DNA of 64,000 nt from assembly GCA_947184155.2 (NCBI GenBank), contig CAMXCT020001417.1, positions 71,040-135,039 on the forward strand, given 5' to 3'. Positions within the stretch are counted from its first letter, which is position 1. Every line of letters begins with the position of its first letter. A program made the position numbers and the translations under genes. Under the pieces are notes generated by a model. That model had not been told where the DNA came from. It searched no databases and worked only from the letters and a program-made list of their open reading frames with translations. This document shows positions 25,701 to 38,900 of this stretch, in pieces. This DNA is from Cladocopium goreaui (taxonomy: Eukaryota; Sar; Dinophyceae; Suessiales; Symbiodiniaceae).

Positions 25701-28700
25701 TACGTGTAATTCCATATATACATATGATATTATATTTGTCGCTGTAAATATAAATGTATGATAATGTATGTACCTCCGAAAGATAAAAACCTGCAAAACC
25801 TAAGTGGAATTCAAATGTCAAGTCTCCAGATGTTTACAACCGCGCCCAGGTGTGCAGTTTAGTTTTAGCCGGTTCTGCCCGCTTCAACCTCAACGACATG
25901 GGGACGGCCATAGTAGCATCTTGGTTTTTACATCTTTGTTTTTCTATGCAGACAATGGTGATATGCCAGATTTTCATAAGGAACATACGGGAAAATTATG
26001 CGAACATAATAACTTTAAGGAGATTAATGATCATTGCGATAATTGAGTGTATACAATTTATCCATAACGACGATGTTATTTATTGTGATATAGTTAACCA
26101 ATCATATGATATTTGGGCGTGTCTGAGTCCATGGGGTATGCCATCCATGTGGCCCGCAATAGGGAAGTGATTTTTTCAGTGGAATGGGGTACCCTATTTT
26201 CAGACAAAACCCATACATCCATTAGATTGCTGCTACTTTGACACTGTCAACTTAAAGCAAAACTCTGTGTTTTGCGAGTTTTTCTATTTAATGGCATAGA
26301 TGTCCCAAATTCCCATTGGTCGGTTGATTAATAGAGGGGTTTGTTTACCCCTTTAACAATAACAGGTAAATGATGATAGATGGTATACCAGTTCCCGGCC
26401 CAAACCTATTTTTACCAAAGGGACATTATTGAAATGGGAAGACTATCTACCAACAAGCCAATCATGGCGGGATTCATCCCACTGGTTCCCTTGAACAGCC
26501 AGGTGGCTAATTGGTGGTCCATCCCCTGGACCGAAAGAAACAAAAATCCTCGACGTTTCCTCCGACCCCGGTCATATGGGGGTTTCGTAAAATGGGGGTT
26601 CGCCAAGTCACCATGGATGATTTTTGGGGTAACCCCAAGACTTCGAAAACTTCTATGTTTCTGTTCGTTTAAATTAACATGGGTCATTAAATGTCCCCAT
26701 TGAACATCACCCAACCATTAGGTATATGGTCTATAATGGCTACTATAAGGTGATGTCCAATATTCCCAAAATGGGACATTTACCAATCCCTGTTAAAGCC
26801 CTGTCAACTGGCGATTCACAGCGTTCGGTGACGTGACCTGTCTTAAATTCTGCAAACGATGCTCTGGCGGAGGCATTGTTGGGAGCTGTGCTTGCATCCT
26901 TAGGCCAGGACGGGATGGATGGCATGCATCAGGTCAAAGATCGATAGTCATCATTTGCTTATAGGGACAATGATGATTGTTTAGGGGATTAAGCAAAACA
27001 AGTATGGATATTCATGGGGATATATCTGATTTAATAGGATTATTATAGGATTGATATAATGTATCTGATGTCATAGGATTATATTATAGGATTAAAATGC
27101 CCAAGCGCCTTCCAGTTGCCTCTGAGATAGGTAACCGTCGGGTGACTAGCTGAACAGTTGCATGTACCCTAGGCGGCTACTGAGGTGTCTTTTGAAGGAC
27201 GGACACTTTTCCAGGGTGACCACTTACACCACTTCATTCAAAATTGATTTGCTGTTTTTGTATGCAAACAATGGAGGATTGGAACAAAATCTTAGTACTG
27301 TATCAGTTCAGTTGGCCGAACGAACAAACATGCGATTTTTTGGAAGTATAAGCCCTCAACATCTCCCAGAAATTTATCGATAGACATCCCAAATTCTCTG
27401 ATCAAGCATCCTGCGGATCTGATAAAGCTGCTGGTTGTGGATGCCCTCCCCGATTGTCAGGTGTCATGACTTATGCCCAAATTATCAATCACCAACGGCA
27501 AAGTTTCACAAGACGTATGCTGTAATAAAGATAGTAATAGATAGTAATAGTAATAATACAACAAAAAAGATGTTAATCATTATATTTTATAATACTTTCA
27601 TATAGGGGGTTCCATAAATGGGGATACCCCAAAATGGATGGTTTATAAGGGAAACTCCTAAAATTGATGATTTAGGGTACCCATATTTTAGGAAACCTCC
27701 ATATAGTGAAAACAATTATGCGCCGACATACACCCTAGTTTTGCCCCTGCTAAGGTATGCACATCTTTCTCTTCTGCCCCACACTGTTGGCCATTGGAGC
27801 GCGTGTGGCGTCCCAGATGAGGCCCTCTCAACTTGACACGATGAGCCCATAAAAAGTACCCCTGTTGATGGGTCAATCGGTTGGGGTATACTAACTGGCT
27901 TGTTGTTTAGATTATTGTAACATGTTACAACCCATAATCGGAATAATTACTTAGCCATCCATCAGATACTATACAGTGTTAAGGATCATAAACCATAATT
28001 AGTGAAATTGGAGTTGTGTTCACCAACTTAGCTATCGTTTGGGGCCCACTTTGTAGCCATGGTGCTATGATGTGAACTACACCTTGTGAGAGCTTTAAAC
28101 GCTGGGTTTTAACAATACCACGATCGGGTAGCAGCGACGGTAACCCCCCAAAAGCCGAGCAGGTTGGGCTTGGAGGATCCATAGGGATCGTAGATAGGAA
28201 CCATGGGGCACATCCGTGGGATGAGTCTTCAAGTAAAACATCCCATTGAACCAAAATGAACCAAACAAGTATGATAATTATGCTATCCTATATTCCCCGG
28301 GTTACCCCAGATCATACCCTAGCCTTCCAGTTGCCTCTGAAAGAGGTAACAAGGAGCATTTTACAGGAGCGTTTTACGTCTCAGGATTGTGGACTTGGAA
28401 ATCCCTATTTAAGACGTGGAAGATGTGGGCAAAAAAAATGCCCATTGAACCAACATGAAAGCCCTGTGCTTCGTACAAACTGGGGGGTCCCGTTTACGAT
28501 ACTTAAGTTGGTGAACATATAATTCCATTTTTACGAAGGTTTATGGTACTTATAACATCTTACAACTGATGTTAACTTGTAACTATGGTATTAAATGTAT
28601 CAGTTATAATACCATAGTTACAAGTTAATATCAGTTATAAGTACCATAAACCTTAGTGCTGCTGTATATGGCTACGTTGTAACTATGGGTTTATAGACCA

Positions 28701-31700
28701 ACGTAGCCATCACGGCAAGCTCCACAAAGAGCAGCGTGGTTCTGAGGTCGAAATCCTGTGAAGTACTTCAAGTCGCCTGGCAGAGACCCATAGATTCATA
28801 GCCAAGCCATGGAACATACCCCATTTATACTATATATATACCTATATATATACTATATATATATTATATATATATATATTATATATAGATACATTGCACA
28901 TATATATTATGTGGATAACTGGGATCTAAAATCAATCAAAACATTCGGATATTTCGGAATTCATTGTTAAGCCTCGGAGAATCAAAGGTGGCGAGCTGGC
29001 CGAGCGCAGCGAAGCACGTCACGTTTGAATGGAACATATATGATGAAAGTATTATCATTCATTTAGCATATATTTCTTAAGCATTTCATGAAATATATTT
29101 CATATGGAAAAACATGATCATATATGGATATATTTTATATTTCATGAAATTTGCGGTGGTCAACACGCCTACTTTCCGTGTTTAGCCAAAGAAAGCAAAG
29201 ACATATGAAATCAAAAGCAGGGCCGCAGGGATTTTACCGCTGTGAACATTGGTTAATTCCAGGTGTGTTTCTAATTTGGGTATCAAATACTACTTTTGAT
29301 GGTATAGCGGTTGGACCCACCCGATGCTGGTCATTTTATCGAGCGAGTAGGTTCCAGTTCACTAAGGACTACCAAGGCCTTATATGGTCTTTGTATGTCA
29401 ACAAAGAACCGACTTGGATTGATTAGACCAGAGAATGTTGGCTAGATGATACGGCGGATGGTTGCGAAATCCTGCACCACCTTTGGTTGAAACCCTATAA
29501 ATAGTGGATTAAAACCACCGTTTTCAACTGGTGCAGGATTTCGCTGGCCCATCCACCGTATGATAAGATGGAAGAAGATAACGTGATTTTTTTGTCGGCG
29601 TCGGATGGGATCGTAGCAGAGTGGCGGAAAATCCCACTCAGTGGTGTTAATATTACCATGACTGGTTGGTGGTTTGGAACATTTTTTTGTTCTCCATATA
29701 TTGGGAAGAATAATCCCAACTGACTTTCATATTTTTCAGAGGGGTTGAAACCACCAACCAGATAATATATTAGTGGTATCAATATATAGTACTTCGAAAC
29801 AGGTATTTATATACTTAGTGGTATTGATAAAGGGTATTTCGCAATCAACGAATCTAAACTACTTAAGTAATTACCCATAGGATCCATGGTGCTGCTATAT
29901 ATGGTAACATGGATCCCATCAATATACCCCCTTTATGTTAGTATATATACCAGCACCATGGATCCTATGGGATATGTTTAAATTCTTGTACTGTGAATGT
30001 TCAGTATGAAGCCGCAGGTATTTTTCTATGCGTTGAACTATGGAACATATATGTTCCGAACGAAAATAGGACGCCCCTGCAGTTTTCTGTTGTGAGGCAT
30101 GCTCTGACTGAAGATACCGCTAATTTTGACGCTGCCCGCCTCGTCATATTCACTCTTATTATTTCACACCCGTCATTGCTTGCCAAACCATATTAAATCA
30201 TATTATCAATGGGAATTTTAGCAGGTGCTCTACCATAAAGCCAGATTTTAGGTTTATATATGGTATAGGTGCTGCCAATTTAGGTACCAGAAATGGCAAT
30301 CTATTTGTTATTCATTGAGCATTCTTTTGGGTCCCCCAAAAAAAACAGACTAGGAATAACGACCAGTGACCCTGATTTTGGCAATGGTTAATCAAACGTG
30401 TAAACGCTATATCCCCAATATTTCTACGTATACTGTATATAACCTTATTGAAAGATATTGTGAGGCCATATTACCATTCACAAAAAAAAATAATGGTCAT
30501 ATTTGTCTGGTTCTATTCCAGTTTCTTGGTTCTGAAACCATTTGATACCGCTGAAACAACAAGAAATGGCTTCGATTTCCATTGATTGTTTCTGCTGGCG
30601 ATATTTGCTGCTTATATCAACATTCATTCCCTATGGATCCATGGCCACTGTCCGAGAAGGTACGGCTGGGCCCCTCCAAATTGTAGTAAATTATACCCCA
30701 GTCCCACTTCCTAAGAAGGTACGACTGGATCCATAGGGATTGGGGACTATTTATGTCTCTTGGTAACTTTTGTACTGCGCTTATATATTGAAATGGTTCA
30801 ACCCATAGAAAGCAGGCTCTTCTTTTCCATCATTTGGAACGATAGTCCCAAAAGTGAGAAATACTCTCGACTCTTGAGAAAATCAAACAGCTCGAAAAAC
30901 AAAATGAACACTCTTGGCTGGGCCCCCTTAAAAACCCCAAGACTTCCAGGTGTTGCTCAATCTTCGTGCTGGGATGCCACCCCTCACTACCAAGATTTTT
31001 GGAATATTGTTTGTTATTTGTTTTTTCTTCTCCACCTCCAAATCTCTAGATTTATCATTTTTAATTCAAACTACTACAACCCTTCTGTAGCTCAGTTGGC
31101 CTTGATAACTCTAGATTTCAACACAGCTGCAACATGGTGCAACTTCCTCCCTTCCCTCCGGCTGATTCCTTCCCCTGCGTTCTCCTCCCAGCGTGCCAGC
31201 TGCGGCACCAACGGAGCCCCCGAGCCCCCGAGCAAGGAACATGTGGAGCTGCGAACGATAAGAACGGCCGTTTACATAGAAAGTGGTGCCCCAGTTCGGA
31301 ATCGCTAAGTGGGTTCATAAGTCCAATAACTAGGGTTTATAGGTGATATATCCATAGTTAATGGATGTTAATGGGATTATAACCCATTCATAACTGGGAG
31401 GGCACCACCTTGTATGAAAGGATTTAAATCAACCGCCATGTGTTAGGGCTACTTCTGAATATTTTTTTCCATGATTTCTTTGGCTCGAAGCCCCGACAAC
31501 TTATATCAGATCATCCTAAGGACTTCAGCGAAATCACCAGTACAGTAGATCCCTAGCATATTCATTGAACCACCATATTTGTTGATTATATCCCGTGAAT
31601 TAAAGCCTACAATGCGCGGCCCAAAAGGAGTAGCTAAGTTGAGTTATAATTTGCTCACTTTTGATTTTTTGGAGGACAATCATAGTTTATGGGATCGTAA

Positions 31701-34700
31701 ATCAACGTAAAGCTGGAGGGCGAACCACTTTGCATTTATTTGCATAGCATCCTTGGCTTAAATATACAAACACATACTAAGACCATATTAGGCCTTGAAG
31801 TAGTCCTTGGTGAACTGGGACCTACTTGCTCTCAAAAAATGACCAGCATTGTGTGGGTCCAGCCACAGGTGCGTTTATTTGTTAGGATCTTATTAATATA
31901 TAAAAAATGTTAAGATCTGGTTAAGATCACAGTTTTTGTATACCATCTGATGAAGCCAAAAAACGAGGAACTGTTTGCCTCCGATGCTCACGGCGCTTGG
32001 CGCCTCTTCCTCGGCAGCGTCGCTTGGTTTCCTGACATGGGAGATGCCCAGTCATCCATGGGGGTTTCCATATAAAAATGGTCATCCATTCATCCATGAC
32101 TTGTATGATTTGGGGGTACCACCATATTAGGAAACTTCGATATGATATAAGTGGATGTTTGATGAATGATTAACGATGCTATATGTGTGCATATTGCACA
32201 TATACATCACGAACACTACATTTTTGTTGTCTGGATATGGGCGATTTAACCTCGGGAACATTAGGTTTTAAGTCAGCAGAAGGGATTGGATTTCAGAGTT
32301 TTTTTTCAACCAATCCCACACGGAACAAAGCTGGTTGGTGGTTTGGAACATTTTTTACTTTTCCATATATTGGGAATAATATCATCCCAACTGATTTTCA
32401 TATTTTTCAGAGGGGTAGGTCAACCACCAACCAGTTTCTGTGTTTAGATCGGCTTCAGGCTGGTTGGTTTCCGCAATCTGAGGAAGGCATCTCAAAAATC
32501 ATCACCATTTAACCACATCATTAATTATGAGCAGTGGAAGTTGGGTTGAAATGTGGGTTAATGTAGGGTAGTAAACCCCAATATGTAGGGTAGTAAACCA
32601 CATCATGTTTTGGTTGATGATTAGTTTAGCGGGTTTACTACCCTACATTCATAGGGGACAATCATGGATTATCATCATCCATTGTGACAATCCCGAAAAA
32701 AAAAACACAACCAATATTTTAGGCAATGACACATGCTAGTGCCTTGAACACTCCTATTTTCTTGGGGGGTCATTTTAGCCTCGGTCTAAGTTGTGTAAAA
32801 ATCGGCTGTATGGGTAATTTAGTACCAACATGTAGCAACAACTATAATTATTTTTATTTTGCAATTTACGAGGGTATATCTACACTATAGATATACGTAT
32901 GTTAACGAAAAAACAAGTAGAAAGCCATGCAACGTAATAATATGTAATTATCCAAAATTGGTTGTTGTTAAATGGTTTGGAAATGGTCAATGAATTGCCG
33001 GTTGGCATTTGGGTTGTCCCTGTCGTCCGCTGCCCGTTTCTTGGCGAAGAAACTTTGGAACGAAGTAGCGACATAGTACTTACAACAGACACCAGTTTCC
33101 ACATAAAATCTTGAAAGTATAAATGGAGGTTTCCTACAATAGGGGTACCCCCAGTTCTCATCCATTTATTGATTTTTTTTTCTTATGAACCATCCAGCGA
33201 TTACTATTGGGGGACCCCCATGACTATGGAAACCTCCACATTTTCTGGGGGCCCATATGGTGGGGGCCCAAGTTTTCCTGAAGACTGATCCTTACTCGGG
33301 GCACCCCAGGAATTGTAAGTGGGATTAAGAGCCCAGTTATAAGTTATAAGATGTTATAAGTCCTGGGTTTTATAAGATGTTATAAGTTCTAGTTTCATTT
33401 CACCACGGTTATAAGGTATAAATTATAAGATATTATAAGTTCTATTTCACTATAGTTATGTTATAAGTTATAGTTACCCTCTGGTTATTTAACAGTTTGC
33501 CATGGAAAATCACCATTTTTTATAGGTAAACCATCTATAAATGGGCCATTTTCCATGGCATCCATGGCTATATATAAGGTAAGTGAAATAGGTCCTGGAA
33601 CTGAGTAACTGGTGTGAACTAACCAAGGGCCCCTGCGAGGTGCCGCAGGTGAGATGTGTACGTTGGTGACACCCCATGAACTAGAGATACATCTATATAT
33701 GAATGATATATATATATATATGTGTGTGATATATATATATATATTTATTTATGTATATTTATACCATTGTATACAATAAACATATATATATATATAAACC
33801 ATGTTTCTGTTGTTTCTCATCGCAAACGCCTAGCCTAGTCCATATGGGATCCACAATGTCGCAAACAGTCGCAGATTCCCGGAGAGTAGTTCTCGTTTGG
33901 GGGTGTATTACCTGGCAACCAAGGAGTCTTCCATTGAATATTGAAGTAGCGATTGTCGCTGAGCCGCGATTTGGGAGTACCTGGCACCTGGTGGAAGATA
34001 CTTACTCTCTGGTACGCTTGCGATTGAAAACATGGATAGCTTGCTTACATTGATGTATGAGAACTATTCGGCATGATGTTTCTGGGGTTTTCCAGTGACA
34101 GGTTCCATTGCGAGCATTTAACTAGTTTGTTGCCGGCATGACAACTTTTGACTGGACATTGTGATGACACGGCATTGTTTGGTCTTTATTGGCTTGTTTC
34201 TTGTTCCAACTGTTGTTTCCGTTTGTTTACATGGAATAATACACAAGACAAGTAGGCGGACCATTTCGTAGCCTACATGAACATATGTAAATAACAGTTT
34301 TTCATCGATATTCTCAAAGGTGAATGGTAATGTATCTACAGTGTACAGATGACAGATTATACATGTTGTGCACTCTTTTGTAGCATGCTTCAAAGATCAA
34401 TCGGCGGCATGTGTTGAAGTTCAAGCAGTTCAAGCACCTTTTGCCAGTCGCCTTTTCAACAGTGCTGGATCATCACATTCACCGGAAAGGGTTTTGTTAC
34501 CCTCTGGTTATGACAAACATGGCCATGGTATAGATGGCCCATAGAAATAGATGGTTTATCTGGGTTTAGCTATAAAAAATGGTGATTTTCCATGTCATAA
34601 CCAGATGGTAACTCATATGGCATCCACTTAAATGTGGGATGAAGCTTCCAGCTACCTCTCAGATGGCAACCACGATTCCCGATGTTGTTTGTAATGTTCA

Positions 34701-35947
34701 TCCCTTAAGCAACGGGTTTTTCCACGTCTGAGTTGAGCCATTTCAATTGGGTGGATCCAGGGGGTAGCAGGAAAAGAACGGCCTGTCGCCACACGTGGCA
34801 AAGTTCACTTTGAATCTGGGTGCGACGATGCTCGGTTTTGATGTTTTTCTACAAATTCTAGTTTTGACACCGCGATTGAACGAAGTGTTTCAGTTGCCTG
34901 CTGGATGATGTTTGAAGCACACTGGTCTCGTGTATTCTTGCCAGCTGGTTTTTTGGCGAAATGATATGTTCATATATTTTCTGGGTCAACCAAACGGTTT
35001 TGGAGGATTTCAGGGTGGTGTAACTCCCAGCAATTTGATCAACAATCGCGGAGCTGTTGGGTTGGGGTTTCCAAATGACCTGCTGATCGGGTGCGAAAAC
35101 AGCTGGGTCATGTTCCCAACTGAATATATATTATAATTTATTATAATATGTATCTATATCATTCTATATCTATAAATATCTACAACATATATGATATGTA
35201 TGTTATATACCATTTGATAAACTAACATAAACCAACTAGCTATGGAAATCACCATTGTTCAATATGTTTAACAGGTAAATCATCTATAAATGGTCCAGTG
35301 TCCATAGCTGCCATAGCTATGTTAGTTTACTGGATGGTAGGTCAATTGGGTGCAAGTCAAACTCGCAAAAGTGGATCAAAACCTGCCACGCCCAGGATCA
35401 ACATGGATGGCACTGGCATGTACTTGATTTGTTGCTTATTTGCAGCTACCCTCTGGTTATTTAACATAGCCATGGAACATGGCCCATTTATAGATGGTTT
35501 ACCCATTGAAAATGGTGATTTTCCATGGCAAACTGTTAAATAACCAGATCTTTAAGAGCTTGTCCAACAGATGGGAAAATCAAGCTCTAGAAAAATATTT
35601 TTTTTGGTGTATATATATATACTATTATATACCACTGTTGCTTGTGCAAAAGATGGGGATACCGGGATACTTTCAGACCTCACGTAGCAACGTGGTCAGA
35701 CTTGGAGTGACCGGACAGTCTCAAAGTCGGCCAAACAGATGCGGTAAGATATCATGGCCGACTTTGAGATATCTTAACAGATAGACCTCGATGTCAAATT
35801 TCAATCTTAACAGATAGACCACAATGACCACGAAGAACGGTTTGAATGGATGGACGGACAAGTTGCAAGCTGCCCACTTGGATATGTATGCCAGCTGATG
35901 TTTGTGGCTAACATTTCGCAGCCAATGAAAAGTACAGTAGTATAATC

Positions 35948-35978
<31 letters not shown>

Positions 35979-38900
35979 AAGTACCCCCCCAAAGCTGGAA
36001 TAGTTTTCCCTGTGTATTATAGAAGGTGTTTCCTCAAAAAACAACTTGGTTTCGAAGTGTTCTACCTTTTGGCGGTGTGTCAACAAAATCATCTGGAAAT
36101 TTCGAACTTAGATGGGTGCATATATATAATTATATATATAATTATATATAAGATTATATATATATACTGTATATAGAGTATATACCTCAGCCTCATTTGG
36201 ACCAAAATAGAATGGTTTTAACAAAAACGCTGCGTTAGTCAATTTCTCGCTTGCGCACTGCAGGTTCCACCATGTGTATAGCGCTGCTGCAGGGAATTCC
36301 CATGGGACCTGGTGTGGCCTTGTCGCCGACGGGATGGCCTTGGTTCAGTGGGGAATTTTTGTGACGAAATCCCCAGGAATCTCTGGGAGAATCCACGGAA
36401 AACCTGGGAAAATGACTGAAAATGAGAGATTCTCTGGGATAATCGGATAATCCATGGAAAATCCCATGGAAAATTCGTGATTGGCTGGTGAACATAACTC
36501 CAATTTCACGATTGGCTTCATGATACTGACAATGTGTATCCATAGTGCAGATATTGCGTGAATAAAGAAACTATTACGACATTGATGATCGCTTGTATGC
36601 AAATACATGCAACATATAATTAGACAAATGTACAATCACATGGTAACTATGCATACACCACATACACCTAATATGTATGGTTATTATTGTGTGTGTGCGC
36701 TATCTTTTCTGATTTTTCTTCATGATTAATTGTGATTTTTCTAGAATGACGATTGACGATTAATTAATGATCACTAGACACCACTCATCACGCATCATAT
36801 TATATAATCGTCAGGATCAAATATCGATAGAGATGTTCTGACAGTGTTATTTTATGATAGTTACCGATTATGTTTGTATAGTTGTCATTATATAATCATT
36901 AGATATATATATATGATAAGACAACAACAATAATACTAATCATCATAAGACAAAATAAACATCATCATCATCAGAATTATAGGAATTATGAATACTTATA
37001 ATTAATCAGTACAGTATAGTGTTAATTGACTGTCAAAACATATGCCAAATGTAGGAATGATTTTGGCACGTCCTCAGGACCTTGCCGTGCTTTGCCTCAT
37101 GGCCACCTTGTGCCATGGTCCTTGCGGTTATCCATGTGAGCAATTTTATAGCATGGGTTGCTGGGTTATAGGGAACTTAAACATAGCACCTGGGTTATTG
37201 GAACCCAATCGGGAAACCTAGAAAAAAAACAAACTTTGTATTTCATGAGATGGGTTGCTGGGGTATAAGCTTCATGGCTCATGTGAAACAGAAAGATACT
37301 GCAGATCTTAATCCTTTTTTCCAGAAACATGTGCTATGGGCATGAACATAATTTAGTATATTTAGCCATCCAAGTTGACATTTGTTGGCCTTTAAAAAAT
37401 GTCATTAAAAAATACTTAATGACCGGTCGTATGTTCATCAAAATCTTTAGTAGCCATTTGAAGATGGGCTACGCCCAATGTTCGATTCATCATTTGATCT
37501 CCTGAGGAGATTATGTCCAGCCGTAAAATGGTGGTAAAAATGGGGTGTTCTAAGTTCATGAAACATATGATCAAATCATGTAAAACCACCCTGGTTACCT
37601 ATATTTACCTACATATGATATTTATATATATATATAATATATATCTATATTATATATATATATATTATATATTATATATATATTATATATATATTATATA
37701 TAAATCACATAGAATCACCCTGCTTACCTATCTCAAAACCAATTTGAAGGCTAGGGAATTTGCCTGGGTGGTTTGATTTGTTTCTCCTGACGTTCAATCT
37801 AAGTTCATGAAACTGGATGAAATCATCCACCAAGATGCGTTTTTTAATACATAGTCACCCCCGCCAAGATCTACCTGAGTCATGTTTTGCTGGTATTTGC
37901 CTTACAAAAAAGAGGCAAAAAACTTGGCCCAGAGCAAAAGCGCCGGGTAAATCCACCGTTTCCCCTATGAAAAATGTTCCCTGATCAAATCCACTGGTTC
38001 ATATCATGATGTCATGTTCCCATGTCCCATGAAACTGACATAGATTTGGCACATTTGGCACAACCTCACTGCGACCGAACCCTGGAATAGTGGTTAGATT
38101 GCGGGAAATCATCCCCAAATGGCCTTAATTCAGGTTAGTGAACTATTGATTTACTCAGATAGATTTGGCACATGCCGGCACATGCCAGAAGCGGAAGCAG
38201 TTTCCCATTTGCGTTCTGCCGGACCCAACCTCTACAAGATGGTTACCGCCAGAGAAATGGTGGTTCATGTCATTTCACCCCATTGACGAGTTCAATCGGC
38301 CAGTTGGTGAACAGAACTCCAATAATTAACTAGGTCAATCTTAGATGGGTACTTTAATCCTTTAAACTTTTGATATTAATGGGAATATCTATGTTCACCA
38401 GCATTTTTTTTTTGCAGGGTATCTAAGGTTGGCACATTTTTTACGATGGTCCATTGTTTATGATAAGTATAACCACAGTATTACCCTCTGGTAATTTAAC
38501 ATAGCTATTGAAAATGGCCATTAATAGTGGAATTTCCCCATTAAAAATGGCCATGTTCAATAGCTATGTTAAATTACGAGAGTATTACATCCCATTAAAA
38601 AAGGCACGGCAAATCCCATGAAAATCCCATGGTTCGATCTAGGTGCTCTATGGGCACAGCACCAGTGCCGAGTGCCAGCCTGGTATCTCGTGAACAAATT
38701 GAAGGAGTTGTTGTTCATGAATTGGAAATGGGATGATAATGGTTAGTTTGGTTGATGAACCATGATCATCCCATCCATTATCATGATTTTTATACATGGT
38801 TTTAATATGTTTTAATAAATGGTTAAGATGAACAAATCCTGATGTTTAATAAATGGTTAATAAATGGTAGGGATGATAATGGTTAATGATAGTAAATGGT

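Noticed and set aside
31088-31099. tRNA gene suggested by TAGCTCAGTTGG
   Set aside because: No B-box, no anticodon or acceptor stems around it; at most a SINE-type promoter relic.
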